Shown here piece after piece: positions 10,002 through 20,060 of a stretch of DNA of 64,000 nucleotides. The stretch lies in NCBI GenBank assembly GCA_030765045.1, contig CM060965.1, positions 150,105,374-150,169,373 of the forward strand, read 5' to 3'. Position numbers and translations under genes: made by a program. Source of the DNA: Tenodera sinensis. Taxonomy: Eukaryota > Arthropoda > Insecta > Mantodea > Mantidae. Below the pieces are notes generated by a model, which saw only the letters and a list, made by a program, of their open reading frames with translations, ran no database searches and was not told the origin of the DNA. The number at the start of each line of letters is the position of its first letter. Positions within the stretch are counted from its first letter, which is position 1.

Positions 10002-11588
10002 TTACTCGAAGAGAGTGGTTACCAAGCATATGATGGCTTCCAGCTTCTCCATGGTATCGTTGCAGCTTTTTAATCTTGCGATTATGGGCCGCAACTTTGG
10101 TAACAGTACTGGGAGGTTTAAATCCTTAAAGAGGCTGAAAATTTCTTTCAAACCTCCCAGGTCACTGGTGGGTGCCTCTGAGGGCTGAGGCTGTGGAGGG
10201 GGACCATTTGGAGGTTGCTCAAGCGCATTTCGTCCTCCGGCGGCTCCTGCAAAAGAGGTGCCTTTTTGGACCAGGGCCGGGTTGAGGATGGGGCGTGGCC
10301 CTGGTTGAGTACCAGGAGAGTTCCTGGCTACTGCGGCCAGTTGACGGCGATGGCGTTCCATCTTAAAGGTCTCACACCCCCTATAGCTGGCAGGATGCGC
10401 CTCCCCACAGTTGGCACAGTGGGGTACAACGTCCTGCTTGGCCTTTCTTGGGCAGTCAGCTAGGCGGTGGAGGTCACCGCAAAGGACGCACCGGGAGGTC
10501 ATGTTACACATTCTGAACGTATGTCCTAATTGTTGGCAGTTGTAGCACTGAGTAATGTTTTGGGAGGTTTTAAGGACCTCCACGGTGACCATCATGTGGC
10601 ACACCTCTTATTCCTGCAAAAGCTTTTGATTATCTGTGGTTCTAGACAAGCTTACCTGGAGATTTCGTAGAGGCCTGCCGCGGGAAACCATCTGTCGGAC
10701 TTGCACGCCGGTGTAGCCCTTCTGCTCCAAGTCCTCTTTGATGAACTCTGAAGTTCTCCACACCGGCGTTTGTCAGGAGCTGCATAGTAGGGGTGGCGTC
10801 CTGCTTCCTCTGGAGGAAGAGCTTTAAGCAGTCCCTCGTCGTCTGTAACTTATATGTTCCGTTACTTAAGGAGTTCTTCAGCACCTGGAGGACTTTGACC
10901 GCCTGGCGGACATCGGGGATGATTATCCTCGGCGGTTTCTGGTTATCTGTTGCCTGTGTGGTGGGTGTTGCTGTTGTTGCTGAGGAGGAAGAGGTACTTG
11001 GCATTGCTGGGTGTGGGTGGGGGGCGGGGCGGGTTTTTGTCTGTGTCTTCTGGTGCTGAGGGATTTTAGGTTTGTGGAGTTGTGTGGGTGTAGGTAAAGG
11101 TGGGTAGTCGGATTCCTCACGTTCTGTTACTTCCAAAGGCGCGAATGCGTTGTGTAGAGTGAGGGGGTGGGGCGGTGTGGACTGCCGTGGTTGCCTCTTG
11201 TTGCGTGATGACTGGCATGGGCGCTCGCTGTCGGAGTCACTACCACTGTCTCTTGTCCGCTTTTTCTTTGGCGCCGCAGTCTTCCACCCCTCGCTCTGTT
11301 TAACAAGTTCCCGCTTCTTTAGTGCGTAGTCTTTGTAACAAAACGCGAGGTCCTGGGAGAATTTTCCAAAATTTTTCGAGTCTGCATCTAAGTTTGAAAG
11401 AATGCTGGTGTAGTACATTATTTCCTTTTTTATATCTTCCACTTCTTTCTGTAGCTTAACGAGGGATCGCTCCTTTTGCTCTTCCTCCAGTTCTTCGCAG
11501 TCCATTTCGGCCGCCAATGTGGGTGGAGAGGGCTGGACTAGTGCTGCTGCTGCTGTGGTGGCCGAGTCTATAAATATGGGCGCTGGTT
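10002..11588 (-). pseudogene. Jockey-clade LINE ORF1, frameshifted and with a stop
   Basis: ORF1 is the nucleic-acid-binding protein of the element. The likely start is the ATG at 11505-11503 (MDCEELEEEQKERS), although the frame is open upstream to the head-to-head junction. A coiled-coil-like acidic N terminus is followed by a Pro/Thr/Gln-rich low-complexity middle, a PRE_C2HC-type segment and three CCHC knuckles: CYNCQQLGHTFRMC, CVLCGDLHRLADC and CANCGEAHPASYRGC. The frame breaks near 10745-10755. The window-edge ORF1 fragment has 78 nt between GVEN and the KED motif where this copy has 10 nt, a net loss of 68 bp. A TAA at 10610-10608 also interrupts it just before VCHMMVTVEV. The last part ends in TAA at 10004-10002, abutting ORF2. 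Confidence 0.82.
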
Positions 11589-13607
11589 CGCCGCACTTCT
11601 CCGCAGAGGAGAAAGCCGAGGTCTTCGCTGACTGTCTCGAAGACAGATTCAGCGAAAATCCAGTGACCAACCGTGAAATAGAACGGGAGGTCCAGGCATG
11701 GGTACAAACCTGGGTGGCGCAGAAGCAAGAGCAACAACTACCCATCATAACACCGCAGGAAGTTTACAAGCTCATTAGGAAATTGCCTAATGGGAAAGCT
11801 GCCGGCTCAGACAAAGTGACTAATGAGGAACTTAAACATCTCCCGAGAAAAGCTCTGGTGCAACTAACAAAGATATTTAACGCCTGTTTGCAGCAAGGCT
11901 ATTTCCCCTCTACTTGGAAACGAGCCAAGGTCATCATGCTCCCAAAGCAAGGGAAAAGCACCAGGCAACCGCAAAACTACCGCCCCATTAGTCTCTTGTC
12001 TACTATTGGTAAATTGCTCGAAAAACTTATACTTTCTCGACTTCAAAAACAAGTTTCGGAATCTCATGAACTCTCAAATTCACAGTTTGGCTTTCGAAAA
12101 GGACATTCTACTGATTTACAGCTTCTCAGACTAACAGATGACATAACAGAGCAATTTAACAATGGGGCTTCAACGTTGGCGCTATTTCTGGACGTAGAAG
12201 CCGCATTCGACCGGTGCTGGCACAATGGCCTCATTTACAAACTGCACCACAATTTCCCGGCTCTTCAAAATTATCTATACCTGCTGCACAATTTTCTAGA
12301 AAAACGGAAGTTTTACGTCCAAGTGGGCCGCTCCTTTTCACGGGAGCGAGTGATGCGGGCTGGCGTCCCACAAGGGGCAATAATGTCCCCTTTTCTGTAT
12401 ATATTATTTACTAATGACTACCCAGTGGACGCCAGATGCAAGGTCGCCATGTATGCTGACGACACTGCAATATACAACCACCATAGAAACCCACGTTTCG
12501 GCCTTGCAGAAATGCAACGTTATGTTAACAACTTCCTCTCATGGCAACATGACTGGAAAATCAAAATTAACCCCGACAAATGCCAGCTAATTCATTTCTC
12601 TAAGCGGCGTCACACTTTGGCAAAGGACCTAACGGTCGGTGGTCAAATATTGCACTGCCGTCAGCAGGTTAAATACTTAGGTGTCACCTTGGACCGCACA
12701 ATGTGTTGGTCCACCCACATAAAAAATAGCGCCAATAAAGGCAGACAGCGGCTAAAGTTGTGCGCCCCCATCTTCCGCAGTAAACAGTTGCGACTGAAGT
12801 CAAAACTGATATTATATAGGTCATTTATTCTCTCGGTGGTCCTGTATGCATGTGTGGCCTGGGCTAATGCCTCCAAAACCGCCCTGAAACAACTCCAAAC
12901 CCTCCAAAACCTCTCCCTCAGAAAAATCCTCTCTGCTCCACTCCTCACCAGTACCCAAACACTACACCTTGAAACCCGGATCCCGTTCATCCCGGAGGCA
13001 ATTGAAAAACGAGCAACGGCTGTATGGACGCGCATTAGAAACCACGAAAACGACGTGATCGCCAATATCGGCAAAGGCGAGCCGAAGCACCGCAAGCATA
13101 ATAGGATCAAAATGTTCTAGAAGCGGCTCGGCTCGCCGACTAATGCGCGTCCACGCAACCTCGTTCCTAGGCCACATACATGTTATGGCAGAGGCCCTCG
13201 CCTCGAATATTCAGGAGCTGCCACCGCGGGACAGTGTATATACGAAGTGTAAATAGTGCAGTGTGCTGGGACGCATTTCTCTGGTGTGCCCAGTGAAGAT
13301 GTGTGTGTATGTGTGTGTGAGAGTGTGCGTGGGTGAATGCGTGCGTGAATGTGTATGTAAATAAATTGTAAGTATGTACATATGTATATATAACACAAAG
13401 AAGAAATAGAACTTAAAAAGACAAAATAAAACTATTCTCGGTGACCTACAGATGGTCACCGTATGGGTTTTTTGTTGAAACCGAAAAATGTGTATATATA
13501 TAAACAAAGTTAAATGTAAATAAAAATGTTAAATATAGCCTGTAAGCCGGGCCCATTGTACCGGCACCAGGCCAACACTTTCTAATAAATAACTTGAACT
13601 TGAACTT
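11589..13607 (+). mobile_element. Jockey-clade LINE, plus-strand copy, 5'-truncated
   Basis: This second copy is in the opposite orientation and shares a 5'-to-5' junction near 11588 with the minus copy. It lacks ORF1, the endonuclease and the first part of ORF2. It keeps the RT region, a roughly 470-bp 3' UTR and a TTGAAC-repeat tail (AATAAATAACTTGAACTTGA). Its 3' UTR differs clearly from that of the minus copy but shares blocks, such as a GTCACCGTATGGGTT-like segment and a GTAAGCCGGGCCC-like segment. The two are therefore different subfamily members, not one inverted insertion. Confidence 0.85.
11590..13120 (+). pseudogene. Jockey-clade LINE ORF2, truncated to reverse transcriptase and C terminus
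   Basis: Homology to the minus-strand ORF2 starts at HFSAEEKAEVFADCLEDRF and runs without frameshift or stop to KHNRIKMF. The frame is also open a little upstream, but only into reverse-strand ORF1 sequence. RT motifs are intact: GKAAGSDKVTNEEL, LSRLQKQVSESHELS, motif A LFLDVEAAFDRCW with its catalytic Asp, GVPQGAIMSPFLY, and YADD. It lacks the endonuclease and about 385 N-terminal residues of a full ORF2, so it cannot be an autonomous element. The intact palm makes it the better reference for judging damage in its neighbour. Confidence 0.85.
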
Positions 13608-13881
13608 GCTCTCGTTCAGTCTGCCGCTAACGTTCGGCCCGGCAACATGTTCTGCCGCTGATGCCATGCTTTTTCTAACACTTGGGCGCGGGGGAACGCT
13701 AGGCGCACCCCACGCAATGTTAAACTCTAAAAACTATCACTAAACACTGTGTCACTGTCACTGTACATAAGCTACAACACTGATTAAGTAGAAAAAAAAA
13801 TAATTATGTACACGAGAAAAACGAAGATTATTTACACTGAGTAATTTACATTACTCCTTGCTATGTACAACACTATTTATA
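13608..13881 (-). promoter_or_regulatory. Possible TATA promoter, leader and truncated ORF start
   Basis: On the minus strand TATAAATAG (13881-13873) lies about 206 bp upstream of an ATG at 13667-13665. The ORF from that ATG begins MASAAEHVAGPNVSGRLNE and then runs straight into the LINE tail, so the LINE pair cut the reading frame after about 19 codons. Whether this was a host gene or a retroelement leader cannot be told. I do not recognise the peptide. The sequence left of 6725 does not obviously continue it. Confidence 0.35.
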
Positions 13882-13960
13882 CTTCACTTTAAAAATCAAT
13901 GTACACTCCACAAAAAGAAATAAACCACTATGTACATGAACACATTATCCACACTTTGAA

Positions 13961-14085
13961 TCCTCCCGGGAATATCTTCGGGAATGTGTAATAATCCTCC
14001 CGGGAATAACTACGGGAACGTAACCGCCGTTTGCTGAGAACTACACTTTGTTCTCCCCCCGGGAATACATCGGGAAAGTGTAATT
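13961..14085. repeat. Three diverged direct repeats of a CCCGGGAAT...CGGGAA motif
   Basis: Three units near 13961, 13994 and 14053 share CTCCCGGGAATA, a short spacer, CGGGAA and, in two units, GTGTAAT. They lie about 85-210 bp upstream of the TATA-like site on the minus strand. They could be promoter repeats or part of a decayed LTR. Confidence 0.5.
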
Positions 14086-14509
14086 CCAATGTACGGTGAT
14101 GGCCGTGGATCTTCCCGGTCACTGGCGGGCCGGGAACCTCGAAACTTGCGCTTGCCGGTTAGTCACTCTGGATGCTCTCGTCACTCACGCTTCTGCTGAC
14201 TCTCATGAACCTGAACCCTGTCAAAATGCCACGTCCTCCTTCGCTGAGATCGCAAGCCACATGAGAGCACGCTGTACATGTCGCAGGCCTGGCCCCGACG
14301 TAGATGAATTTTCGGACGATGCGCATGCGCCGGAAGTTTCGGCCAGTTGCCGTGGAAGAGCAGGAAATTCGCCGGGTGACTATGCGATCTGGAACTCTGT
14401 TCACCGCCTGGAGGCAACGGCGCACTATACGCTTGTCAAACTTGATGCGGGAACTAAGATGATTGTGGATGCTTTAATTTGAGTGCCATATAGAGGCTCA
14501 CCACTAATG
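14086..14509. other. GC-rich stretch, no recognised gene
   Basis: Both strands are open over about 260 bp because of composition, but neither translation shows a family signature. It may belong to the same unit as the repeats just to its left. Confidence 0.35.
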
Positions 14510-14866
14510 GCTCAGTTGGAAAGATGGGAAAGGAAAATATATGGACCGATCAAGGATAAAGAAGGGTGGAGAATACGTTCAAACACGGTACTAAAATTTT
14601 TATATAAAAAACCTGGTATGTCGCACTTGTTAAAGCTAAAATGATTGAATGGGCCGGGCATGTTGTGCGCATGGATGGAGACAAGTCCGTTAAAAGGATT
14701 TTTGAAGGCAAACTAGAAGGGAGAAGAGACGGGGGTAGACCAAGATTCAGATGGCTGGATTGTGTGGAGGACTTACATAATATGGGGCTTAGAGGATGGA
14801 GGACAAAGGCCGAAAACAGAATAGGCTATCATCATTAAGGAGGCACTAGCTAGACTGTAAGAGCTG
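14510..14866 (+). pseudogene. RTE-like LINE reverse transcriptase C-terminal tail
   Basis: The plus strand encodes QLERWERKIYGPIKDKEGWR and then, after a +1 shift, KMIEWAGHVVRMDGDKSVKR, a basic segment, GGRPRFRWLDCVEDL and GLRGWRTKAENR. The WAGHVxRM and GRPRxRWxDxVExD motifs are the hallmark C terminus of RTE-type endonuclease-reverse transcriptases, which are abundant in insects. Only the last 110 or so residues remain. A second frame change near the end restores an IIKEALARL-like terminus. The element is 5'-truncated, and a GATGAT tract at 14973 may be its 3' tail. Confidence 0.8.
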
Positions 14867-14972
14867 TTTGCCAGATGAACAAGACGACCACAAGTTGCTA
14901 ACATAGCTCCAAAGGAGGATGTTTCATTCAAATTCAAACTACCCCCGCATTTCTAAACAAAATAATAGGCTC

Positions 14973-14998
14973 ATGATGATGATGATGATGATGATAAT
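14973..14998. repeat. (GAT)n tract, possible LINE 3' tail
   Basis: About seven GAT units located 110 bp after the end of the RTE-like coding fragment. Confidence 0.6.
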
Positions 14999-16300
14999 TC
15001 AAAGATGATAATTCAAATTTAATTATCATAAACTACTCGTACAATGATGAAGAGGAGTTGCTATTATCCATTTCACGAAAAAAAAAATCCGTAAATCTTG
15101 TCCCCTTAATGGACAGCATTGTGTCCATTTATTTCAGCACTAATTTGTTAACTCTGGTTAAAAAGCCTGTTATCATAATATAACTGCATTTATCTTAAAG
15201 CATTAATATGCATTTAAAGTTACAATTTGAACAGGAATCTGATAATAAAGTGCGTTCGTTGATCCGTCGGACCGTCCCGCAGCGACAAAGCACCTCGCGA
15301 GGACCAGCGCGCCCTCCACCAGAGTTACACGTCAAGGACCAGCAAGTCATAGGTAGGAAACACTAACTACTGTCATATCATTTACATTAGGCTTACCTGC
15401 GTCACAGCAGATGCTGAAATTAATGACATTCAATGGCAACAAATTCCCTGTAGCTCCGAAAACATTTCTGGTTTACTCGCAAAATTTAATGTTGACTGAT
15501 TGCCTGTACTTCTCTCTTGATGTCCTTTAATTCTTTTAACGCATGTTGATTCGAAATTGTTAAAATTAACATAAATAATATTCTTGTAATTGTTCAAATT
15601 ATATTAGATCTGAATGGAATAATTTGTATTGGTAAAATGAATGCAATGTCTATATAAAAAATTAAGAAAATAACAGCAATTAAGTCTACACCTGAGTGTA
15701 GAATTATCCGTCCTATATATCACGACACATCAGTTGATTCACACGTTTATGTAAATCGCACTTTAAATAATATTTTTCGCAGCTAACAAGAATGATTATG
15801 TACCTGGTTTCAGTAGGATTCAGGTACGCCGCACACTGCTGTCATTCTATGCGAAGTGTGTATGGCGAGGAGGATTGCAACCACCTCGTTCCCCTGACAT
15901 ATCTCCATGAGATTTTTATTTATGGCGAACGTTATAGAATAAGCATTTTCTCCACATCCAAGAGCCAAGAGAGCCAAGAGCCAAATCAGGCCCGGGCGGG
16001 ATGTATGCCCACGGTACCTATCCATTTAGTATGGATTTACCCATGAGGTATGAAAGGTGTAGTCAATTTGTACAAGCTATTTGTGTCAGTGTCAGCCAAT
16101 GGTGATGATTGGTTACTCTCTCTTGCTATAGACTAGGGATATGAGTGCCAGTTAGAATGTCTACCCATCCTGGGGCACCCATGCCCCTCTGCTCACTTAG
16201 CAAAGGTCAGCTTGTCTAACCAGCAAGTCAAGCAGTGTCAAATTAGCGAGAAACCGAATGCATTGGAATGTTTGGTGAAATGGTGAAGCAGCGAAGCTAA
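14999..16300. other. Spacer with a GC-rich patch at 15258-15352
   Basis: The surroundings are very AT-rich. The patch from about 15258 to 15352 is GC- and CpG-rich and ends in a donor-like ATAG-GTAGGAA. It could be an isolated 5' exon or a repeat fragment. There is no ORF to decide. Confidence 0.25.
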
Positions 16301-16624
16301 TTAGCCCAAGACGTCCTTGGGTAAACGATAGCTTTTGCGCCTCCTGGGAAGATGGTGATCATATTGACCCAGGGTATTTACCAGATGGTTAGGGTGTGGC
16401 GTAAGTTTCGCATACATAGAGCGGGCTCTATCTCGCACAACATCCACAATATATGGAATGCCAGAATGAGTATGGAGAACATGGGAAGAAACTCTACAGT
16501 CAGTATCGTAGATCATCCTAAGGGCCCTGTTCTGCACGACTTGCAGTCTGCGGATGGTGGTTTGAGCCACGAATCCCCATGCCTCGCATCCATACAGGAT
16601 CAGTTGCTCAGAGTGCATTGTCAT
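16301..16624 (-). pseudogene. Jockey/CR1-like LINE reverse transcriptase C-terminal fragment
   Basis: The minus strand reads LILYGCEAWGFVAQTTIRRL, QVVQNRALRMIYDTDCRVSS, LHTHSGIPYIVDVV and KLTPHPNHLVNTL. This matches the post-palm region of Jockey-type RTs, whose family pattern is YGCxVWxxA, LQxxQNxALRxI, then LHxxxxIxxI. The 107-residue frame is intact but begins inside the domain, so the insertion is 5'-truncated. It differs strongly from the 7-13 kb Jockey copies and is another family. Confidence 0.78.
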
Positions 16625-16817
16625 GCGAAGAGAAAGGGAAACAAGGAATGAAAACTGGACACCTGAATGACATTTTGGAGCTCATGGTTATTGCACCGCA
16701 CGCCAACCAACTCCGCTGCGCTGCTATGGACACACATTGTAGTTCACGGCATTATGCCAACAATCACATTGGGTTGGTATACACAAGTATATCTTTCTAC
16801 TTTCTCTACTACTACTA

Positions 16818-17265
16818 TAGCAAGCAGGGGAAGTATTCGACCAAAACATTCAATGTCGAGATTTCACTGGAAATATGTTTTGAGGCCTCCTGAATCCAAA
16901 AAGTCACTTTTAGGAAAAGTTCCTTTCTTGTGTGTTTACATGTGTGTCTCAGATCAGCATTACTCAAAGGCACTTGGAAACCATAGTTGGTGTTTAATTT
17001 TAATATCTTTCAAGAATGCAATACGAAGATTATAAATAAAATTCGTCTATCCTGAACTACCCCTTACAGGGAAATTTTTTCCAAGATTTTGTTTTCCTCA
17101 GAAAATGGCTGTAACGATTTTAATTGAAGTGCCATATGTTTAAGATATTTTTATGGCAAATGAAATGTACATTTTGAATTTTCTGGCTATAGCTCATGTA
17201 GTCTGTTTACTCTAGATGACTTCAGCATAACTGGTAAACCCTAAGAGAAAGACAAAATCCTACTA
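16818..17265 (+). repeat. Family A repeat, 5' half
   Basis: It starts with GGGGAAGTATTCGACC and follows the 1935 copy through the CATGTGTGTCTCAG, TGCAATACGAAG and CATAACTGGTAAACC landmarks. It stops before the 3' half. Confidence 0.75.
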
Positions 17266-17958
17266 TACAGAAATATACAGGTATTTGAATTGCTGCAGAG
17301 TCGAATTGTAATAACACAGTGCGACAATGAAATTTGCTGCGGAACAAAAACTTGTAATTCATATGTAATATAGCGCGCTGATTACGATAGTGAAAACAGT
17401 TTTTTTGCTATTACATGAACTTTGATCTGGAGATCCAATTGTATCTGTACATGATTTTGTTGTTGCGGCGCTTATCATATTCTGCTTATTTTATCACCGC
17501 TGCATAAAGAAGGGGGCATAGAAGGTTAATGCAGGTAGAGTTACAGTTGCATCAGTCAGTAGCTATTTCTGAAGTGTGTGTGAATATCCTACGTGAATAA
17601 TACTGTTAGTGCGTGTTCGAGTGGTTTTTCTGTTTAGCGTTGTATAGGAAGTGTATTAATTCACCGACCCTTTTCTGCTATATATATATATGTGTGGTGA
17701 GTTTACAATAAAGCCCAGAAAGTATTTCTCCGCCTGTCCAAAAGGAGTACGACTGGTATTCTGAATCAAAGGTAGATGAGGGAAGCGTTGGGCACCACAG
17801 AACTGTTGCTGACATTGTCTCGCTATTTAAGAGGCTAATAACATGGAACTCGCCCATCTATGCCATTTGTGGTGCCACAGGTGTGGAGATAACTAACTAC
17901 TTTTGCTCAACAAAACAGGAATCTCAGGTAAATAAAAAACACAGTTTCTCATCCTAAT
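17266..17958. other. Spacer, nothing recognised
   Basis: No ORF or repeat boundary supported. The last 250 bp may be upstream sequence of the decayed gene that follows. Confidence 0.4.
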
Positions 17959-18790
17959 TTGGAATCTGCTATGCGCCCACTATTTCATTCTGATTCTCTC
18001 CCAGTTCCAAAACCACCTCTGGAATGGCCACTGGAAAATGAAGCGAGAAACGAAGATGACGAAGATCACAAAGATCATCATTACATGCCATCCACACCAC
18101 AGCCTTTATCACAGACAGTATTGAACGATCTAGTAAGAGATCTGAATCTTTCAAAAAGACCAGCAGAGCTACTTGGGCCTCATCTCAAACAAGCAAAGCT
18201 TGCTACAACCGAACGCCAGTATATCACTCCATAAGCGCCAACTTGGTCTATCCACTTTTTTCTCAATGACAGACATTTTTGTGTACTGTAATTACAATAT
18301 GTGAGTTCTTTAAAATTGAATGGTTCATAATTCAGAAGAATGGTACCTATTTATAGATTTATGAATAAAGCAGCCTCAAAGCCGTTTTCTTAAGTAAGTG
18401 AAACAACAAACTTTCCACATTAGTCAGTAGATTTATTGGCATGTAAAAGAACTCCTTCAGGACGAAATTCCGGCACACCGACAACGCTGATGTGATCCTA
18501 GCAATTGACAGCCTCGTCACAAAACAAACATAATAAAATAAATAATTCCCCATTAGTGGCCATTCATGTCAGTTAAAAGAAACTTAGGGTAACATGAGAC
18601 TGCTTGTGAAATATACGGGCTATTCGAAATATAAATGGAAAATCTGTGGTGTCTCAAAGTTCCGGGACTACTTCTAGGAATGGAAACTGGTTATACAAAA
18701 TATTCCTGGTTTAGTGTCACTGGGATAGTGCGGCTAGGAAAGAACATGATGTAGTCAGTGTCCTTCAAGAGAATGATTCAATCATAATGA
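17959..18790 (+). pseudogene. Decayed member of a multicopy arthropod protein family of unknown function
   Basis: The open part ends with PQPLSQTVLNDLVRDLNLSK and RPAELLGPHLKQAKL. I recognise the LSQxxLNDLVRDLNLSKxxAELLGSRLxxxNLL pattern from many uncharacterised, highly duplicated arthropod proteins. Past the stop at 18232 the similarity continues in shifted frames (FFLNDRHFCVL near 18260, and HWDSAARKEHDVV near 18715, matching a WDSRA motif of the family). A SINE fragment at 18425-18545 splits it. Stops and shifts make it a pseudogene. Function is unknown, and the family match is from memory. Confidence 0.55.
18425..18545 (+). mobile_element. SINE-2, 5'-truncated copy
   Basis: This is the 3' part of the SINE seen whole at 37332-37574(-). 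Shared blocks are GGCATGTAAAAGAACTCCT, AAATTCCGGCACA and ACGCTGATGT, and it ends in an A-rich tail. Near-identical flanks TTCCACATTAGT (18413-18424) and TTCCCCATTAGT (18546-18557) look like a 12-bp TSD with one mismatch. Confidence 0.75.
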
Positions 18791-18799
18791 AAGAAATGT

Positions 18800-20052
18800 C
18801 ACATGAACTTCTTGTCAACAAAGACTGTGCTGTTAGCATCGCTGAAATTGGGATTTACGAAGACTTTCTGAATACAATGGAGAAATATTATCGGGGTTTT
18901 CAATATTTAATAATGTTTAACACTTTAACAATTTTCTGCTATCAATAATGCACAAGTTAAAGAAGTTGTTTTCATTGGATCTCAGATTCGTGAATTATAA
19001 AATATATTATCTTTGAAACGCTGTTGACAGATACCGAAAAATCAGCTTGCATTAAGCAGTTTCTTAGCAAATGTTAGGTCTGAGTACCATAGGAACTGAT
19101 AGAACACATTGCTGGATTGTTAAGTCTATGCGGTGCAACATTTGGATTCTCTGCCTAATCTTGGAGATGTGAGTGATGCAGATTTCATCAATATGAAGTT
19201 GAAATGCAAACACGGTATAAGGGAAGATGGTCACCACATCTGCTAACGAATTACTGCAGGACGCTCGTACAGGAACTTTGACCATTCACTTGCAAACGGA
19301 AAGCTTCTAAGAAAAGATTCTAAATTGCCAGTGCATTGTTTTATTCACCATTATTGCGTTTTTGGGCGGAGGAAAGATTCGCAATACAAAAAATAATTTT
19401 ATTATATCATACTTATTTTACTCAGCAACAGGTTTCTCATCTATTATAATAAAGGCCTATCCAGGTGTCTTTAAGATTGTCGGCTGTTTATGTGGACTGG
19501 ACATATATTTCTATTCATATGAAATATAAGCCAAGCGTTCATGTGGCACATCTTTTCCACAAAAATGAGTACGTGATGTATCTTTTCTGATCTCATCTTC
19601 ATAATGAGCATATGTGAATTGGTAAAGAACACCTACTTTCATCTCAAGGCAAAACAGAATGTTCAAATTTATTGCACTGCGTAACGCTATATAAAAATGT
19701 TAAATCTCCTATATTATAATACGTTAAACTATTATTTTGAACTGCAGTAAGCTATTAGTACTAATATTCTGCATCAGGTAATGTTTTCATCCTTTCACTA
19801 CCTATTCTGTTGTTCAGGACTAATATGGGTTATTGATGATATGAGCAGAGCGGAACGGACATGGCGTTCACAGCTTTCGTAACACCCACGGCAGGACACA
19901 TGGGACTAGTGGCAGGGTATTTTATGGCTTTAACGAGAACAGTTTATCGCTACTGACATATTATTCAGCTTCAGCGAGTGTGTATAAGCCGTTTGGCTTT
20001 ATGCCAAAAAATCCTTCCAATAGACTGCAGGTTTTGCTCAACCTTATTCATG
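18800..20052. other. AT-rich spacer, nothing recognised
   Basis: Short ORFs only. The first part may be further decayed sequence of the pseudogene to its left. Confidence 0.4.
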
Positions 20053-20060
20053 GTGATAAG

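Larger units (their letters stand above)
6725..11588 (-). mobile_element. Jockey-clade LINE, minus-strand copy, nearly complete
   Basis: Reading 11588 to 6725 gives ORF1, ORF2, a roughly 600-bp 3' UTR with a GT-rich segment, and a tail of repeated TTGAA units (AATCTTGAATCTTGAA on the minus strand). The coding order, three zinc knuckles in ORF1, an APE-type endonuclease plus RT in ORF2 and no LTR define a non-LTR retrotransposon of the Jockey clade. The 5' end meets the second copy head to head near 11588, so the extreme N terminus of ORF1 is probably missing. ORF1 is broken, and the RT has two damaging changes. Confidence 0.88.

Noticed and set aside
6725..13607. Single LINE insertion inverted by twin priming
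   Set aside because: Both halves carry a complete 3' UTR and tail, and RT coding sequence is present twice with differences.
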